Source of the DNA: Galaxea fascicularis
Taxonomy: Eukaryota; Cnidaria; Anthozoa; Scleractinia; Euphylliidae
NCBI GenBank assembly: GCA_948470475.1
Contig: OX419347.1
Location: forward strand, 9,404,165-9,468,164
Reading direction: 5' to 3'
Length of the DNA stretch: 64,000 nt
Both the position numbers and the translations under genes were made by a program. The notes under the pieces are model-generated. The model did no database searches. It saw only the letters and a list, made by a program, of their open reading frames with translations, and was not told the DNA's origin. Shown here one piece after another: positions 38,301 to 47,755 of this stretch; the first letter of the stretch is position 1, and each line of letters opens with the position of its first letter.

Positions 38301-41300
38301 TGGAATTCGACTTGGTATCAGTATTTAATCAATGGCTGCTGATTACTTTATAACTGATGGCTGTGGAAACTGTCTTTTATTTTTGGTTGCCCTGTTGTAG
38401 AAGTGTCAATGAGTGTAGGCTTATTATCTCATTTTTTGTTTTGGTCTTGTTTGGACTCTCCAATAACGGAAATAGAAGTGCTTTTTGTTGTACCTGAAAA
38501 TACGCTATACAACCCTCCATGCCTTTATATCCCAAGAAATTTCAGATATCAGTCTTCTGCTTTTCTTCTTTCTCATTAGGTCACATCCGCTTGACAAATA
38601 GTACCGGTAGTCATAAATGTTGTATGTCCTAATTATGCCCTATTCATTAATTATCATTGATTCTTACAATTTTTAGACCCTGCGAGCACTGGAAACGAAT
38701 CCATGTATGCAATGATGAAGTCTGTCCCTGGAGGAAACATGTCAGCGGTAATGTTTTGTATTATATTAATTTTTAGAATTTTTAAAAACAAGTGTTACTT
38801 TGAAAATCTGAAAACCGTGAACAGTAGAAATATTTATGGAATGGTATTGTTGTTCAAGTAAAAAGCCAATCACGCATGAGAAAACTAAACCGCAAACAGT
38901 AATTAGTTTGTGGTTTCATGTCACTTCTGATTGGTTTCTTCGTAATGGGAAATGTCAAGATCAAATCAAAGTGTTCACGGTTTTTGGATTTGCCAGGTAA
39001 ACATTCAGTTACAAGGTAATTTTTTTAAGTTTTGATTCACCACTTGAAGTCTAAAAATTTGTCCATCCTTATGACCTGAAGTTTCCTATGATCACAATCA
39101 CTGATGAATCGGCTTTTTAGCTGTGGCCATTTTGTTGAATATAGTTAGAGGTCAGTTTTTTAAAATTCAAAGTGACTTGTCAATTTACACCAACTCATGC
39201 ACACATCTGATACTGAATGTGGGTATTAATTTTATTCTGTGAGGACTGTGAAGTTGTTGTGGGAGTGTATGCTGAAGAACACACATTTGATTCTCACATC
39301 TGTATCTTTTGTTTTTGTTTCAGTACATGGGAGGTGGTCCAGAGCCACCGTTACCCCTTGGGGCCCAGGAGGCTCCTCTTGTCATGAATGGTGAGGCTTC
39401 CTTCATTTAACCCTTTCACCCCTAAAAGTAACCAGCAAGTAATTTTTCCTTCCATTTGCACTGTTTGATTTTTGAGAATAAACAAAATAATCACCAAAGA
39501 TGGAATGTGCTGATCATTCATCAGATTCTCCCAACTTATACCATAAGATGCATCTGGAGTTTGGTAAGGAGAATATTCATATTGGTCTCAGTTGAACCTG
39601 TAACCAGTACCACCTACCACAGTGTTACTAGTGAGTATTACAACTGTAAAAGCAACTCACCCAAAGCACCCAAGCTACATAGCCTTTGATCATGAACTTG
39701 AATGTTATGGCTGAAAATAGAACAACAACAGCTGTTCAAAGTTCCGTTGGGGACTCTACTGTAGATACTTCTCTTGTGTGGTTATTCTTGTAGGTGTTTT
39801 TACTTGAATGATACTTATGATTTGTATGGTGTTTGACCCTTGTCTTAGATTCAAATCCTGATATGGATGGTCTGCCTAAGGTATAGTAAGTTTTAAAAAG
39901 TATCATAATCATTTGCGTACAACAGCAAAAAGGAACGATAAAAACCGACGTTTCCGAGTGATCATGACTCCATTGTCAAGGGAACTATGTAACAGATTAT
40001 GCAAATTACAGCATTTAAAGTGATCTTAGCGCGGAAATCATTTGCACTGTTTATTTTTTTGTAAAACCTTTTAAAATCATTATCTCTTTTCTGAAATGTA
40101 GTGGACAAAAGTGCTCGCTAACAGATGTAAAATCAAGGCTGTACTCTAAAAAACTAGTTGGGTGCCCAAAATCCCCAAACCTTTGAAATCCAGGGTGCTT
40201 AGCGTGAGTTTGTTGCAAAACCTAATATTTCATGGTGGCGCAAAGGCAAAAGTTTCCAGGGGTGACCAAGTGCAGCGCATTGTGCCTTTGCGTTACTGAT
40301 ATCCCATTTGTAATTTGTAACTACCTACTACAATCCATTCATCAGAGTAAAACCCGGCTCCCGGCCCTTAAAACTTTAAACGCTAAGAGTGATCAGGATC
40401 AAATTTCTCCTTGTAACATCAACGCTTTATAAACAGAGTGGTCATGAGAATTGAGGACAGCATTACACAAGATGAATTTGCTTGATGTTTTAACAATTTC
40501 TCCCTACTAAGAGGAAATGTGAAAAAGCAGCAAATGAGAATTTAAATTTTGATCTTAAGATTTGAACTGCAGTTGAACCCCGTTAATACGACCACCGTCG
40601 GGCCATGAAAATTTGGTCGTATTAACGGGGCTTTCAAATAAGAAAATAAGTGGGCTTATGCAGCTCAGGCCACAAAAAACTGGTCGTAATTACGGGGTGG
40701 TCGTATGGCGGGGTTCCACTGTAATAGTGTTTATAACAGCCCTGCTATTATATTTGGCCGTACAAGTAAACGTGGACGACACTTAACGCATTCTTATTGT
40801 TACTTCGTGTATGCTACCTGCAGGATAATCAGAATGACCACAATCCCGGTACCCCTGGGGAAGGAGACACTCAGTTTAGCAACTTATTGCCATTTTCACA
40901 AGATACTGTAAGTCAAAGCTTGTTTGTCATTATGTTTTTGTTTGACCACCAGTGTACGTTCTTTGCTTTAGTTTAGAGGGCACTGATAAATCAAGGTCTT
41001 GTAAACACCGTACAGATTCAACTGAATAATGATAACTATACATGTTTTGTGCTTAAGTTTATCGAGTGATGCTTTCTCTGCTAAACTGAAAAAAAAAGTT
41101 CCAGGTTATATCTTAATGATTTGTTCGACATAAAAACGACTACATTTTAATCTGCCGAGCACCTGCTACATCGGAAGGAAAGAAAAAATATTAAAGATGA
41201 TTGTATGTACATGGTTAAGCTTATGTAAAACGTCTCATGCTTTTGAATTGTTCAACTAAAAGCTAAGTTAAGCTTAAGCTTAATGTAAAAACTAAAGTTA

Positions 41301-44300
41301 CGAAGTTGCGAAATACTCTTGTGAAAATTACGTTTATGGCTTGAACCTTAGTAAATGTAGCGTTGATATTCCTCACTAAACTGGAAAAAGTAATAGTTAA
41401 AGATGTTTTAAATTAGTTTAAATGTAAAGCTTAGTACAAACCTGTGGTCCTTCGCGCGCCATTTTCTATGCAGTTGGCCAGGGCAGGCCTGGTAACGAAA
41501 CTAGTTGGAATCGAAAAACGTAATTTCTGGAAATAGACCGAGTTGGAATAAAATAAGGAATGAATTTTGAAATATCCTTCTTTTTGAACTCGCATATTCA
41601 TTTCCAACTCCTTGATAATGGCGTCATGAAGTCGCCGAAACGTCGGAAATTTTACTTGATATCGCTAATTTTACATGTCTGTTTCTCAAAATCAATGTTG
41701 TGTTTGAATTTCATTTAATAAAACGGACTTTAAATTATTGCAAAGGAGTTAAAACAACCGTGAAGTTTCGATAGTGTTAACAACTTTTAGAAGGTTAACA
41801 TCTGTAAACTAAGAGGCTGAAAAACATTGAGAGAATATTCAACACTGGAGACTGATGAATATAACATTGATCTGGTTTGCATAAGTCAAACACTGAGCAG
41901 CGTAGGATAGGGGCACCCAACGAGCAAATTAAGCAAAACAACTTTTGGGGATATTTCTAGGCTTCTTGCAATATCTAAAGACTGTTTAAAGAGTTGTTTT
42001 AATCGGCTAGAAAAATTTGATCTGTTCGGATTTCTTAGCTGAAAATTGAAGGGCCCGAAAATTTTAGGGAATGAAATCTTCATTTCAGAAATTACTGGCT
42101 GGACGTTGCCTTCGAAGAACTTCTCTGCGAACTATTTGCTTACCCGAAAATGCTAGGTGACCTTTTTAAGAGCCAAAAATTGCAAAAATATCGCTTCCGA
42201 AAGTCTAAGGGACAATTTTCCCCTGGATTTCCCTGGTTGCGAATCTCTTCGGTGATGTTTTAGTTAAGAAATCAGTAGCTTTTTGGCAATGCATTATCCG
42301 AAAGTCTTAGAACGGGTGACTCTCCTCAAGAGATATTTCATCAACGTTTCTCGTTGGGTGCCCCTGGTAGGGAAACTTTGCGTGATAAAATTAAGCTCTC
42401 TGGACGCGGTTGACGATACTTAAAAATCGAGTTTTCTTTATTCATGTACGTTGATTACGGGAAGGATGTATATTTTTTTCATGTCACACTCTAGTCAATC
42501 TATGTTTTGTTTTCAAATTATTTTTGTAACGAATTCTTCATCTTATAACAGCAACCATAGGTCATCTGGCGCCACAACCACCGATGAAAGTATTCATACG
42601 TTCATTACCATTCTTCCATCGCTCGGTTTGACCTACTCAGATTACGAGACCGCGCTCCTTTTGGTTAGTGGTCACGTGACCGCTGACCAGAAGTAGTGAA
42701 GGCTCCATTGCACCATCTTTCTCATTCGTACCTTGCGGTCGATTGTAATACTTTATAATTCTTATTTGTTTGCAGACATATACAAGTTAGAGTACTGAAC
42801 GTTAACAGGCTTTTAAAGTGAGTTTAGCTATGTAAAAGTTAATGGTGCATCAACAATAAGAGCATGGAAATGTGTATTAGTTGTGGTTAAAGCTTGCAAA
42901 TGACTTATGGTTGACATAGTGACCCAAGGCTAACTACATGTACTCTCCTGTGGTCTCGACGCGCGCGCGCACGCACGCGCGCGCATACATTTGTATGTTT
43001 TTCTGTGAGCGCTTCAGTGGTCGTTGCGGTTTAGAAAACTTTGGTCAAGTTGGTTTCCCTTTGTGAGAAACAATTAAATCAAGTAGCATTTTTTCAGTAG
43101 CAGAATATGTTAAGATCATCTTCCACCATTTTACAAGCAATTGCTATGAGCTTTTCAGTTGTGAGACCCTACAAGTGCTTGTTCAGTGCGAGGACAAAAG
43201 AGCTTATTTAGTATTTCCGCTATTATAGTACACGGAACAAAATTACTCAATTCTGATTGGTCGAGAGCAGTACAATTAATCCCAAATAGTACTCGGCAGG
43301 AGTACCTATTAAGTTGCCACGGCAACAGTGCGTAAGAACAGCCAAACGTTGCAAATTTGAACGTTTTGATGGGTGAAACTGGATGAAAAGGCGCATAAAC
43401 CAGTTACCATTCTCTGGAATGATTTGTTGGACTAATTTATTAAAATACGCAATAATTTACAAGTTGCGCGACTTCATACAATTCGTAGTTTTGCTTAGCG
43501 AACTATAAATAAAAAATCGCACGACGTTCTCGTACAATTCGTGATTAATAGATACTCGTGATTTTGAAAGTTCTCAAATTGCACTCGCCTAAAGGCTCGT
43601 GCAATTTTTGAGAACTTTCAAAACCACTCGTACCTATAAATCACGAATTGTACTCGAGGTCGTGCGATTTCCTATACTTATCGTTGTGCGAACGTGTCTG
43701 AGACTGCTGTGGTGCGCGCGCGCGTTTTTATCGCCATGGAACAAAGGAGAGGCCTCTAGATTGTTTGTTGTAGATAATTTGGAAAGGCGTGAACTGGTAA
43801 ATTATACTTAGACCCGGATAGTGTGACCGTAACTTTGATATCGTCTTTTGAGAGATTTTAGTAATCACTACGTGTATCGTTCTTCCGGAATACAGTCAGT
43901 CAAACTCTCTTGGGTATATGTGTGCTTTACGCGAAAGTATTCGTATTGTAGGCTTGTCTTCGGGAATATAAGTAAAAATTTTACATTCTATGTCAGGAAG
44001 TCTGCACTGGCGCCTTGGCCTGAAAATGCAGTGGTGAATTTTAAGTGTTTGCTCCATGGTTAGGGAAATTGTGGTAACGCCATCGTGTATTAAAAATGAG
44101 TAACTTCTCTTTACCTATGGTAAATATAGGCTATCTTTGCTGTAGTTTCTGCGACCTTTTGCTTGTCTATGATTACGACCTCCTTTTTTTGAGAAATTTA
44201 TTTTCTCTTTCAGGATCACTGCGATTCAGTTGCGATTTTAAAGATCAAAGAAAGCATGCAAGAAGAAGCCAGAAGGTTTGAAAATACCGATGGAACGAAC

Positions 44301-44330
44301 GACCATCAAGGAGAGTTCTTCATGCAATAG
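20339..44330 (+). CDS. SSBP3: Single-stranded DNA-binding protein, SSBP2/3/4 (SSDP) family, 395 or 361 aa
   Basis: SSBP proteins bind LDB1/Chip and stabilise nuclear LIM-homeodomain and Wnt enhancer complexes. Common exons: 20339-20394, 20612-20684, 20832-20893, 21181-21265, 28597-28689, 33808-33879, 34500-34526, 35201-35269, 35456-35543, 36211-36263, 37104-37165, 37430-37463, 38002-38044, 38677-38747, 39324-39390, 39849-39880, 40824-40907; then 44214-44330 or 42776-42790. All phases agree. Residues 17-50 form the LisH domain ([20 protein letters not shown]), followed by [18 protein letters not shown] and AKAFHDY, near-invariant in the family. The rest is Pro/Gly/Met-rich, with family blocks [35 protein letters not shown] and DMDGLPK. 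Human SSBP3 is 388 aa. The symbol marks the family only, as vertebrates have three paralogues. Introns 4 and 5 (7.3 and 5.1 kb) are the largest and hold most repeats. Confidence 0.94.
23571..24547. repeat. Inverted pair of about 80-bp arms, 0.98 kb apart (SSBP intron 4)
   Basis: CCCGTGGATTACCTAAAATG ... TTTGGGAGTCAAAGAAAATG (23571-23650) is answered in reverse by GACTCCCAAATT ... CTATTTTAGGTAATCC (24470-24547), with roughly 80 percent identity by eye. This is either a TIR transposon of about 1 kb or two opposed MITE copies. No transposase frame is seen between them. Confidence 0.6.
26425..26590. mobile_element. MITE with CAGGGCTCGAGACTAAC termini
   Basis: A 17-bp perfect TIR (CAGGGCTCGAGACTAAC at 26425; exact inverse ending at 26590) is flanked on both sides by AGCCT. 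CAGGG ends suggest a hAT-derived element. Interior CTAGCC/GGCTAG boxes repeat. It lies in SSBP intron 4. Confidence 0.85.
26985..27130. repeat. Palindromic MITE-like hairpin
   Basis: TTGGTAACAGGACTT ... GTCCAATTTGGTC pairs with GACCGAATTGGACTCC ... GGTCCTATTAC, with internal GTCCAATTT/AAATTGGAC repeats. It lies in SSBP intron 4. Confidence 0.6.
27339..27960. mobile_element. TIR DNA element split by a SINE
   Basis: The left end AAGGCCGCCGCGCACTAGCT and the inverted right end AAGGCTGCCGTACACTAGCC share about 30 bp with a few changes. Further inner blocks with TTTTTGTCAG are inverted too. The SINE at 27466-27732 interrupts it. No transposase ORF is seen. It lies in SSBP intron 4. Confidence 0.75.
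27466..27732 (-). repeat. tRNA-derived SINE nested in the TIR element
   Basis: Read on the minus strand: TTACCAAGTGGTTAGGGCAC is an A box and CAGGTTCAAATCCG a B box with normal tRNA spacing near 27730-27655. An (ATT)n-like tail lies at the far end (27466-27478). Confidence 0.7.
29171..29198 (-). ncRNA. Hammerhead-like motif, mutated core
   Basis: On the minus strand: CTGACAA, a GGGC/GCTA arm, GAAA, then CGTC. The core position normally G (CTGANGA) is A, so it is probably inactive. The sequence past it (ATCAATTTACATTTA) matches that past the motif at 60138-60165, so both belong to one repeat family. It lies in SSBP intron 5. Confidence 0.5.
29625..31830 (-). mobile_element. Broken non-LTR retrotransposon (endonuclease + reverse transcriptase) in SSBP intron 5
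   Basis: Read on the minus strand: an endonuclease end with [11 protein letters not shown] (near 31810), a linker with [11 protein letters not shown], then RT blocks [18 protein letters not shown] (near 30950), [20 protein letters not shown] (near 30550) and a decayed ADD box ([11 protein letters not shown] near 30390). The C-terminus reads [15 protein letters not shown] (near 29860) and [12 protein letters not shown] (near 29660). Frames change at several points, so it is dead. It ends in a (GAT)n tail at 29625-29637, typical of several LINE clades. It is antisense to SSBP. Confidence 0.9.
32093..32200 (+). repeat. tRNA-derived SINE-like unit
   Basis: GGTGGCACAGTCGGTTAGTG is an A box and AGAGTTTGATCCCCGG a B box, at normal tRNA spacing. 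The acceptor ends do not pair, so this is not a working tRNA. It lies in SSBP intron 5. Confidence 0.7.
38805..38991. mobile_element. MITE, family A, copy 2 (reversed)
   Basis: AAAAAGCCAATCACGCATGA and GTGGTTTCATGTCACTTCTG match the reverse complement of the copy at 6537-6735. The ends AAAACCGTGAAC and GTTCACGGTTTTT form the inner TIR, while the outer terminal bases differ. It lies in SSBP intron 14. Confidence 0.8.
39947..39979 (-). ncRNA. Hammerhead-like motif, degenerate
   Basis: On the minus strand: TTGACAA, a GAGT/ACTC arm, GGAAAC, GTC, then GG. Two core positions differ from CTGANGA. The order of blocks matches the copy at 41612-41644. Confidence 0.35.
40570..40721. mobile_element. MITE with CAGTTGAACCCCG termini
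   Basis: CAGTTGAACCCCGTTAATAC at the left and the inverse GTATGGCGGGGTTCCACTG at the right. Inner boxes GGTCGTATTAACGGGG and GGTCGTAATTACGGGG repeat. It lies in SSBP intron 16, about 100 bp before exon 17. Confidence 0.85.
41612..41644 (+). ncRNA. Hammerhead-like motif, degenerate core
   Basis: TTGATAA (41612), a perfect GGCG/CGCC arm, GAAA (41637-41640) and CGTC, flanked by TCC/GGA that could pair as stem I. The core differs from CTGANGA at two sites. It lies downstream of SSBP exon 17. Confidence 0.4.
41909..42365. mobile_element. TIR element with AGGGGCACCCAACGAG ends (457 bp)
   Basis: The 16-bp end AGGGGCACCCAACGAG is repeated exactly inverted at the right end (42350-42365). The interior is rich in short CCGAAA and TTCTTAGC-like repeats and shows no transposase frame. 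GTAGG occurs close to both outer ends. It lies in the last long SSBP intron. Confidence 0.85.
42776..42790 (+). CDS. Candidate short alternative last exon of SSBP (TYTS-stop)
   Basis: After the phase-0 donor at 40907/40908 (ACT|GTAAGT), a pyrimidine-rich acceptor TTGTTTGCAG precedes 42776. The next codons give T-Y-T-S-stop, so the protein would end [12 protein letters not shown]. The short end recalls the brief SYSPxMTMSV-type tail of vertebrate SSBPs, but the match is too short to be sure. Confidence 0.4.
   Translation, partial: TYTS
42959..42984. repeat. Alternating GC/CA purine-pyrimidine tract
   Basis: CGCGCGCGCGCACGCACGCG and on: a 26-bp alternating tract, the kind of sequence that can adopt Z-DNA. 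It is about 170 bp after the short SSBP last exon. Confidence 0.8.
43514..43670. repeat. Long hairpin (about 70-bp arms), MITE-like
   Basis: AAATCGCACGAC ... CGTACAATTCGTGATTA pairs with TAAATCACGAATTGTACTCG ... GTCGTGCGATTT. The loop TTGCACTCGCCTAAAGGCTC resembles the loop at 10330-10360. It lies between the two candidate SSBP last exons. Confidence 0.85.
44214..44330 (+). CDS. Candidate long last exon of SSBP (38 aa)
   Basis: The acceptor TTTTCTCTTTCAG precedes an exon in phase with the 40907 donor. The peptide starts [20 protein letters not shown], continues RFENTDG and ends EFFMQ-stop. It is a strongly charged amphipathic helix, unlike chance translation of AT-rich DNA. I have a weak memory of similar tails in invertebrate SSDP proteins and cannot confirm it here. 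Confidence 0.7.
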   Translation, partial: DHCDSVAILKIKESMQEEARRFENTDGTNDHQGEFFMQ

Positions 44331-44550
44331 CAGCAAGGGAACTTTTGTCTTTGTATATTTACCAACAACCATTATCCAGAGATTTGTAGGAAACAACGGA
44401 ACTTCGAGGTTAGCATTTCCTTATCAGGAAAACAGCCTCGCCGAAAGGCCCGCTTCTTTTGTGCTCTGCGGTTAAACGTCTTAAAATATGCGTGCACATG
44501 GATTCGTTGAACCGCATCGCGCGAGACAAGACGAGTCAAAAATAGATGTC

Positions 44551-44556
44551 AATAAA
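44551..44556 (+). promoter_or_regulatory. Candidate polyadenylation signal of SSBP
   Basis: AATAAA about 220 bp after the stop at 44330. Confidence 0.4.
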
Positions 44557-46086
44557 ATAAGGTATATTATATAGAAAGGGAAAATATGTTTGTATAGTTC
44601 ATTTACTTACGTTGTGGCTTCAGGTATATCGACAGTTGTTGGGTTCACGTCTTAGAATAATCGGTGAGTTATCACCGATGGCAACTTTGAGCGGCATCGC
44701 CAAGAGCAAAAGCTGTATAAATACGAACAGTGAACGACGACATAACATGTTCACCCTCGACGCCTTTATCAATACCCTAGCGGCCCACGGGAGAGTCTTG
44801 GTGCAGTTAGGAATTTCATTACAATGTGAACTATGTGTAAGGAAGTCTTGATGCCCAAGTTTCCAACAAGTTTGCAGCTGTACACATAAACAGCGTGGTT
44901 AAAGAGATTTCAGATCAGATCAAAAGGGTATCGACGTCTTTTAGGGGGGCATGTTGTGTCATCGCTGATTTCTTGTAATCTTTGAAACTACAAGCGAGTG
45001 TTATTTAAAGCAACGAAAGACAGTCGAGGTTGGTCTCGGCGTTGCACGTGTTCGGGTAAACCCAAGTCGTAGGTTTTCGGCTTCAATGTTGTCCACATTT
45101 TATAAAGGCACAGCAACCCTCTTCGCCAACTCCTACGATATTATCAAAAACTCGTTCTCACTCCCCGGGGAAGGAGCACAACAAAAGACTGCCGCAATTC
45201 CCGCGCCTCGCACGAGGAGACGCAACGGGCGCGAGGGACTTTCGCGGGTTCTCGCGTGTTCCGCTCGCTGGTAGTACATAGCAAAAGGCCCTAACAACTT
45301 GCTTGTTTAGGAGAGACAGCTGGCATTTTTGTGTTGTCGTTTTGGCGTGCACATATAAAATGTTGCTTGGCAGGTCGGAGGAGGGTTTTAGCACGACTGT
45401 TTTGTAACACGCATTCATCCCAGTCTTTATTTAAGCCGACTGCGAGGTAGAAATTTATTAGTCTTACGTAAGAAATTATTGAATCTATAAATGTGACGTT
45501 AAGCGGACCCAGTAGCTTCCGAGCTTTCAATGTATATTTAAACTCATATGGTACCACTGAAAATCGCCGAACGTCAGAATGCAAATATTTGGTTTTGGTT
45601 TCTCTTTTTTGTTAATGTTATTAAACCCGGCTGGTGTCGCTATTTACAAGTTTCTCTCCTCTTGTGAATCAAATTCTTTCCATTGGTTGAACTACACGCT
45701 TATTGTGTAGTTCTATTGGAAGAATATGCTTTACAATCTAAATCAAAACAAGTTCATTCGTTTTATAACTTTTGGTAATCAGTATTTTAGCGAAAATAGA
45801 GAATGAACACAATTAAGAGCTAAAACGAATTATAACACGAAACGTTTCGGGTTTTCAAGACTTAGTTATGGACCGCGACTTGTCTGTTATCATTTTGCCA
45901 CCCAACAAAACCTTAAACTTATTAGGAAAGTAGTACCTTGAAAGAATTTTTGTTTCTGGGACGACTACCAAGGGAAACGGGGTCCACAAAACGCTGAGAT
46001 ATGATTAATATGATGAAAACATTGTGACATAATTTTAAAGCCAAAACTGTGTCTTGGGTAGACGCCATGTATATTATATGGAAACT

Positions 46087-46358
46087 AAGGGTGCGTTTTT
46101 TTGGGCTCTTTCAGAATGAGAATGGTGGGGAATTTGACAAAATATAACGACTTTTCTGAAAGCGGAATGAAACACACCGCGTTAGACTGGGGACTTGTAA
46201 AACATGAGGAAGTATTTGCTCATTCTGTTCATTCTACACCACGTAGATGAATGACCGGAATGGATTCTAGGAATTCCGGAATTAGAATAGGTATTAAACG
46301 CGCCAGAATACATTCCAACCTTTCTCGTTCCAGAAGAGCTCCTAAAAACGCGCCCTAA
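46087..46358. mobile_element. MITE with TAGGGYGCGTTTTT termini
   Basis: AAGGGTGCGTTTTTTTGGGC at the left and, inverted at the right, TTAGGGCGCGTTTTTAGGAG; AGCTCTT/GAGCTCTT and AGAATGAGAATGG/GGAACGAGAAAGG extend the match to about 40 bp. There is no ORF. Confidence 0.75.
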
Positions 46359-47341
46359 ATTTGCGGGGTTACTTGACCCGCGAAGAACGGCGTAATACTT
46401 GGTAACAAATGAGTCTAAACAGCACCAACAAAAACTATGCAAAAATCGCTCAAAAAGGTTGAGGGAGTATCGAGTATTACGCCGAGGTTATCTCTTCACT
46501 GGTTACGGTTAATCACCGATCTTTCCCGCTTATATCAAGATGAATCTGTACAAAGATCTTCCTCGATATGTAATTCTCTAACAAGTATGCTTATACAGTT
46601 TGTGATCATGTTGATTAAAGAAATAACCGATGAATTTCAGCATCAGAATCGCATTAGATTCTATATCGACTTTTAACCTCTCTTGTTTGGAAGTGGATAA
46701 TTTTTTTCAAGGACTCAAATTTATACTCAGTTGTCCATTAAACTGGCCATGCTAGATGTAAGCAGCAATCAAATATTTCCATCAATTGCAAGTCTACGTT
46801 ACCGTCTGTTTTTCCTATTTCATAACTTTCTATGTACCGTCGAAAAACGATTGAAAACAAATATCTTGCCGGTATTTGTATAGAAGTAGTCGTTCCAACG
46901 ATTGAAGTAAATTGACCCTCTCGTGGGTCAAGTATGGCAAAAAGTAGGGGATATTCAGCTTAAACTGTTAAATTTGTTTTTACAAGTGCACGACCTTTTT
47001 TCTTTGATCTTTCCATGAAAGTTTCCCCACCCACCACCCCCATCTAATGGCTCGTCCCTTATTTTCTCTGATCTCACGCATCACTAAACCTCCCCTCCCC
47101 CGCGGTTTTATGTCATCCACAAAGTTCTACTGTCGCTAACATCAGCTGGGACGACAAAGAGAACTTCCGATGCACAAGATGATTTCTTTATTTCTTCAGT
47201 GACTCGTTAGGCCCGTAAGACAACAAAAATCCACCTTAACTTTACAATAAAGAACACCCCAATTATATTTTTCGTAATCGCAAACCAAATAAAAAATAAC
47301 TATTAATCACAAACCCATTTAATATCTAATCAATTGAACCC

Positions 47342-47616
47342 AGGCCTCGACCACACGCGTGTTTCTGAGCGTATCTTTTTAAAGTCAAGCTTCATGGTAA
47401 GCGCATATTTTCGACAACCCCTTTTGCGCGTTTTCGTGTGGACCGCGTTTACGAAGATGTTCGGAAACGCTTTGTCATGGGGTCACACCGGGAAAGATGT
47501 TCGCGTTTAGAATCATTTTCGAGTCGACACTCGACAGGTGAACTGAAAAACATCACTGGATTCGTGTGGACACGAAAATTTGTTTCCGACAAAAAACCTA
47601 GCGTGTGGACGGGCCT
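47342..47616. mobile_element. MITE with AGGCC...CCACACGC termini
   Basis: AGGCCTCGACCACACGCGTG at the left and AGGCCCGTCCACACGCTAGG (inverted) at the right. Inner GCGTTTTCGTGTGGAC and CGTGTGGACACG repeats. It lies close to the vitellogenin 3' end. Confidence 0.7.
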
Positions 47617-47755
47617 AACTACTGGCCCAATACAACATAAAGATGTAAGCGATCAAAGCAACAATCATGAGATCATTTTTATAAAACAAACGGATAGTAA
47701 AACGTCAGTCCAGTTTTCAGTCCATGTCAAATCCATAGAAATTCCACCTATACGT

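Larger units (their letters stand above)
44331..47755. other. Intergenic region between convergent SSBP and vitellogenin
   Basis: It holds the 3' UTRs and two TIR elements (46087, 47342). I see no further gene. TTTATT at 47187-47192 reads as AATAAA on the minus strand and could be the vitellogenin poly(A) signal, about 560 bp past its stop. Confidence 0.5.
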
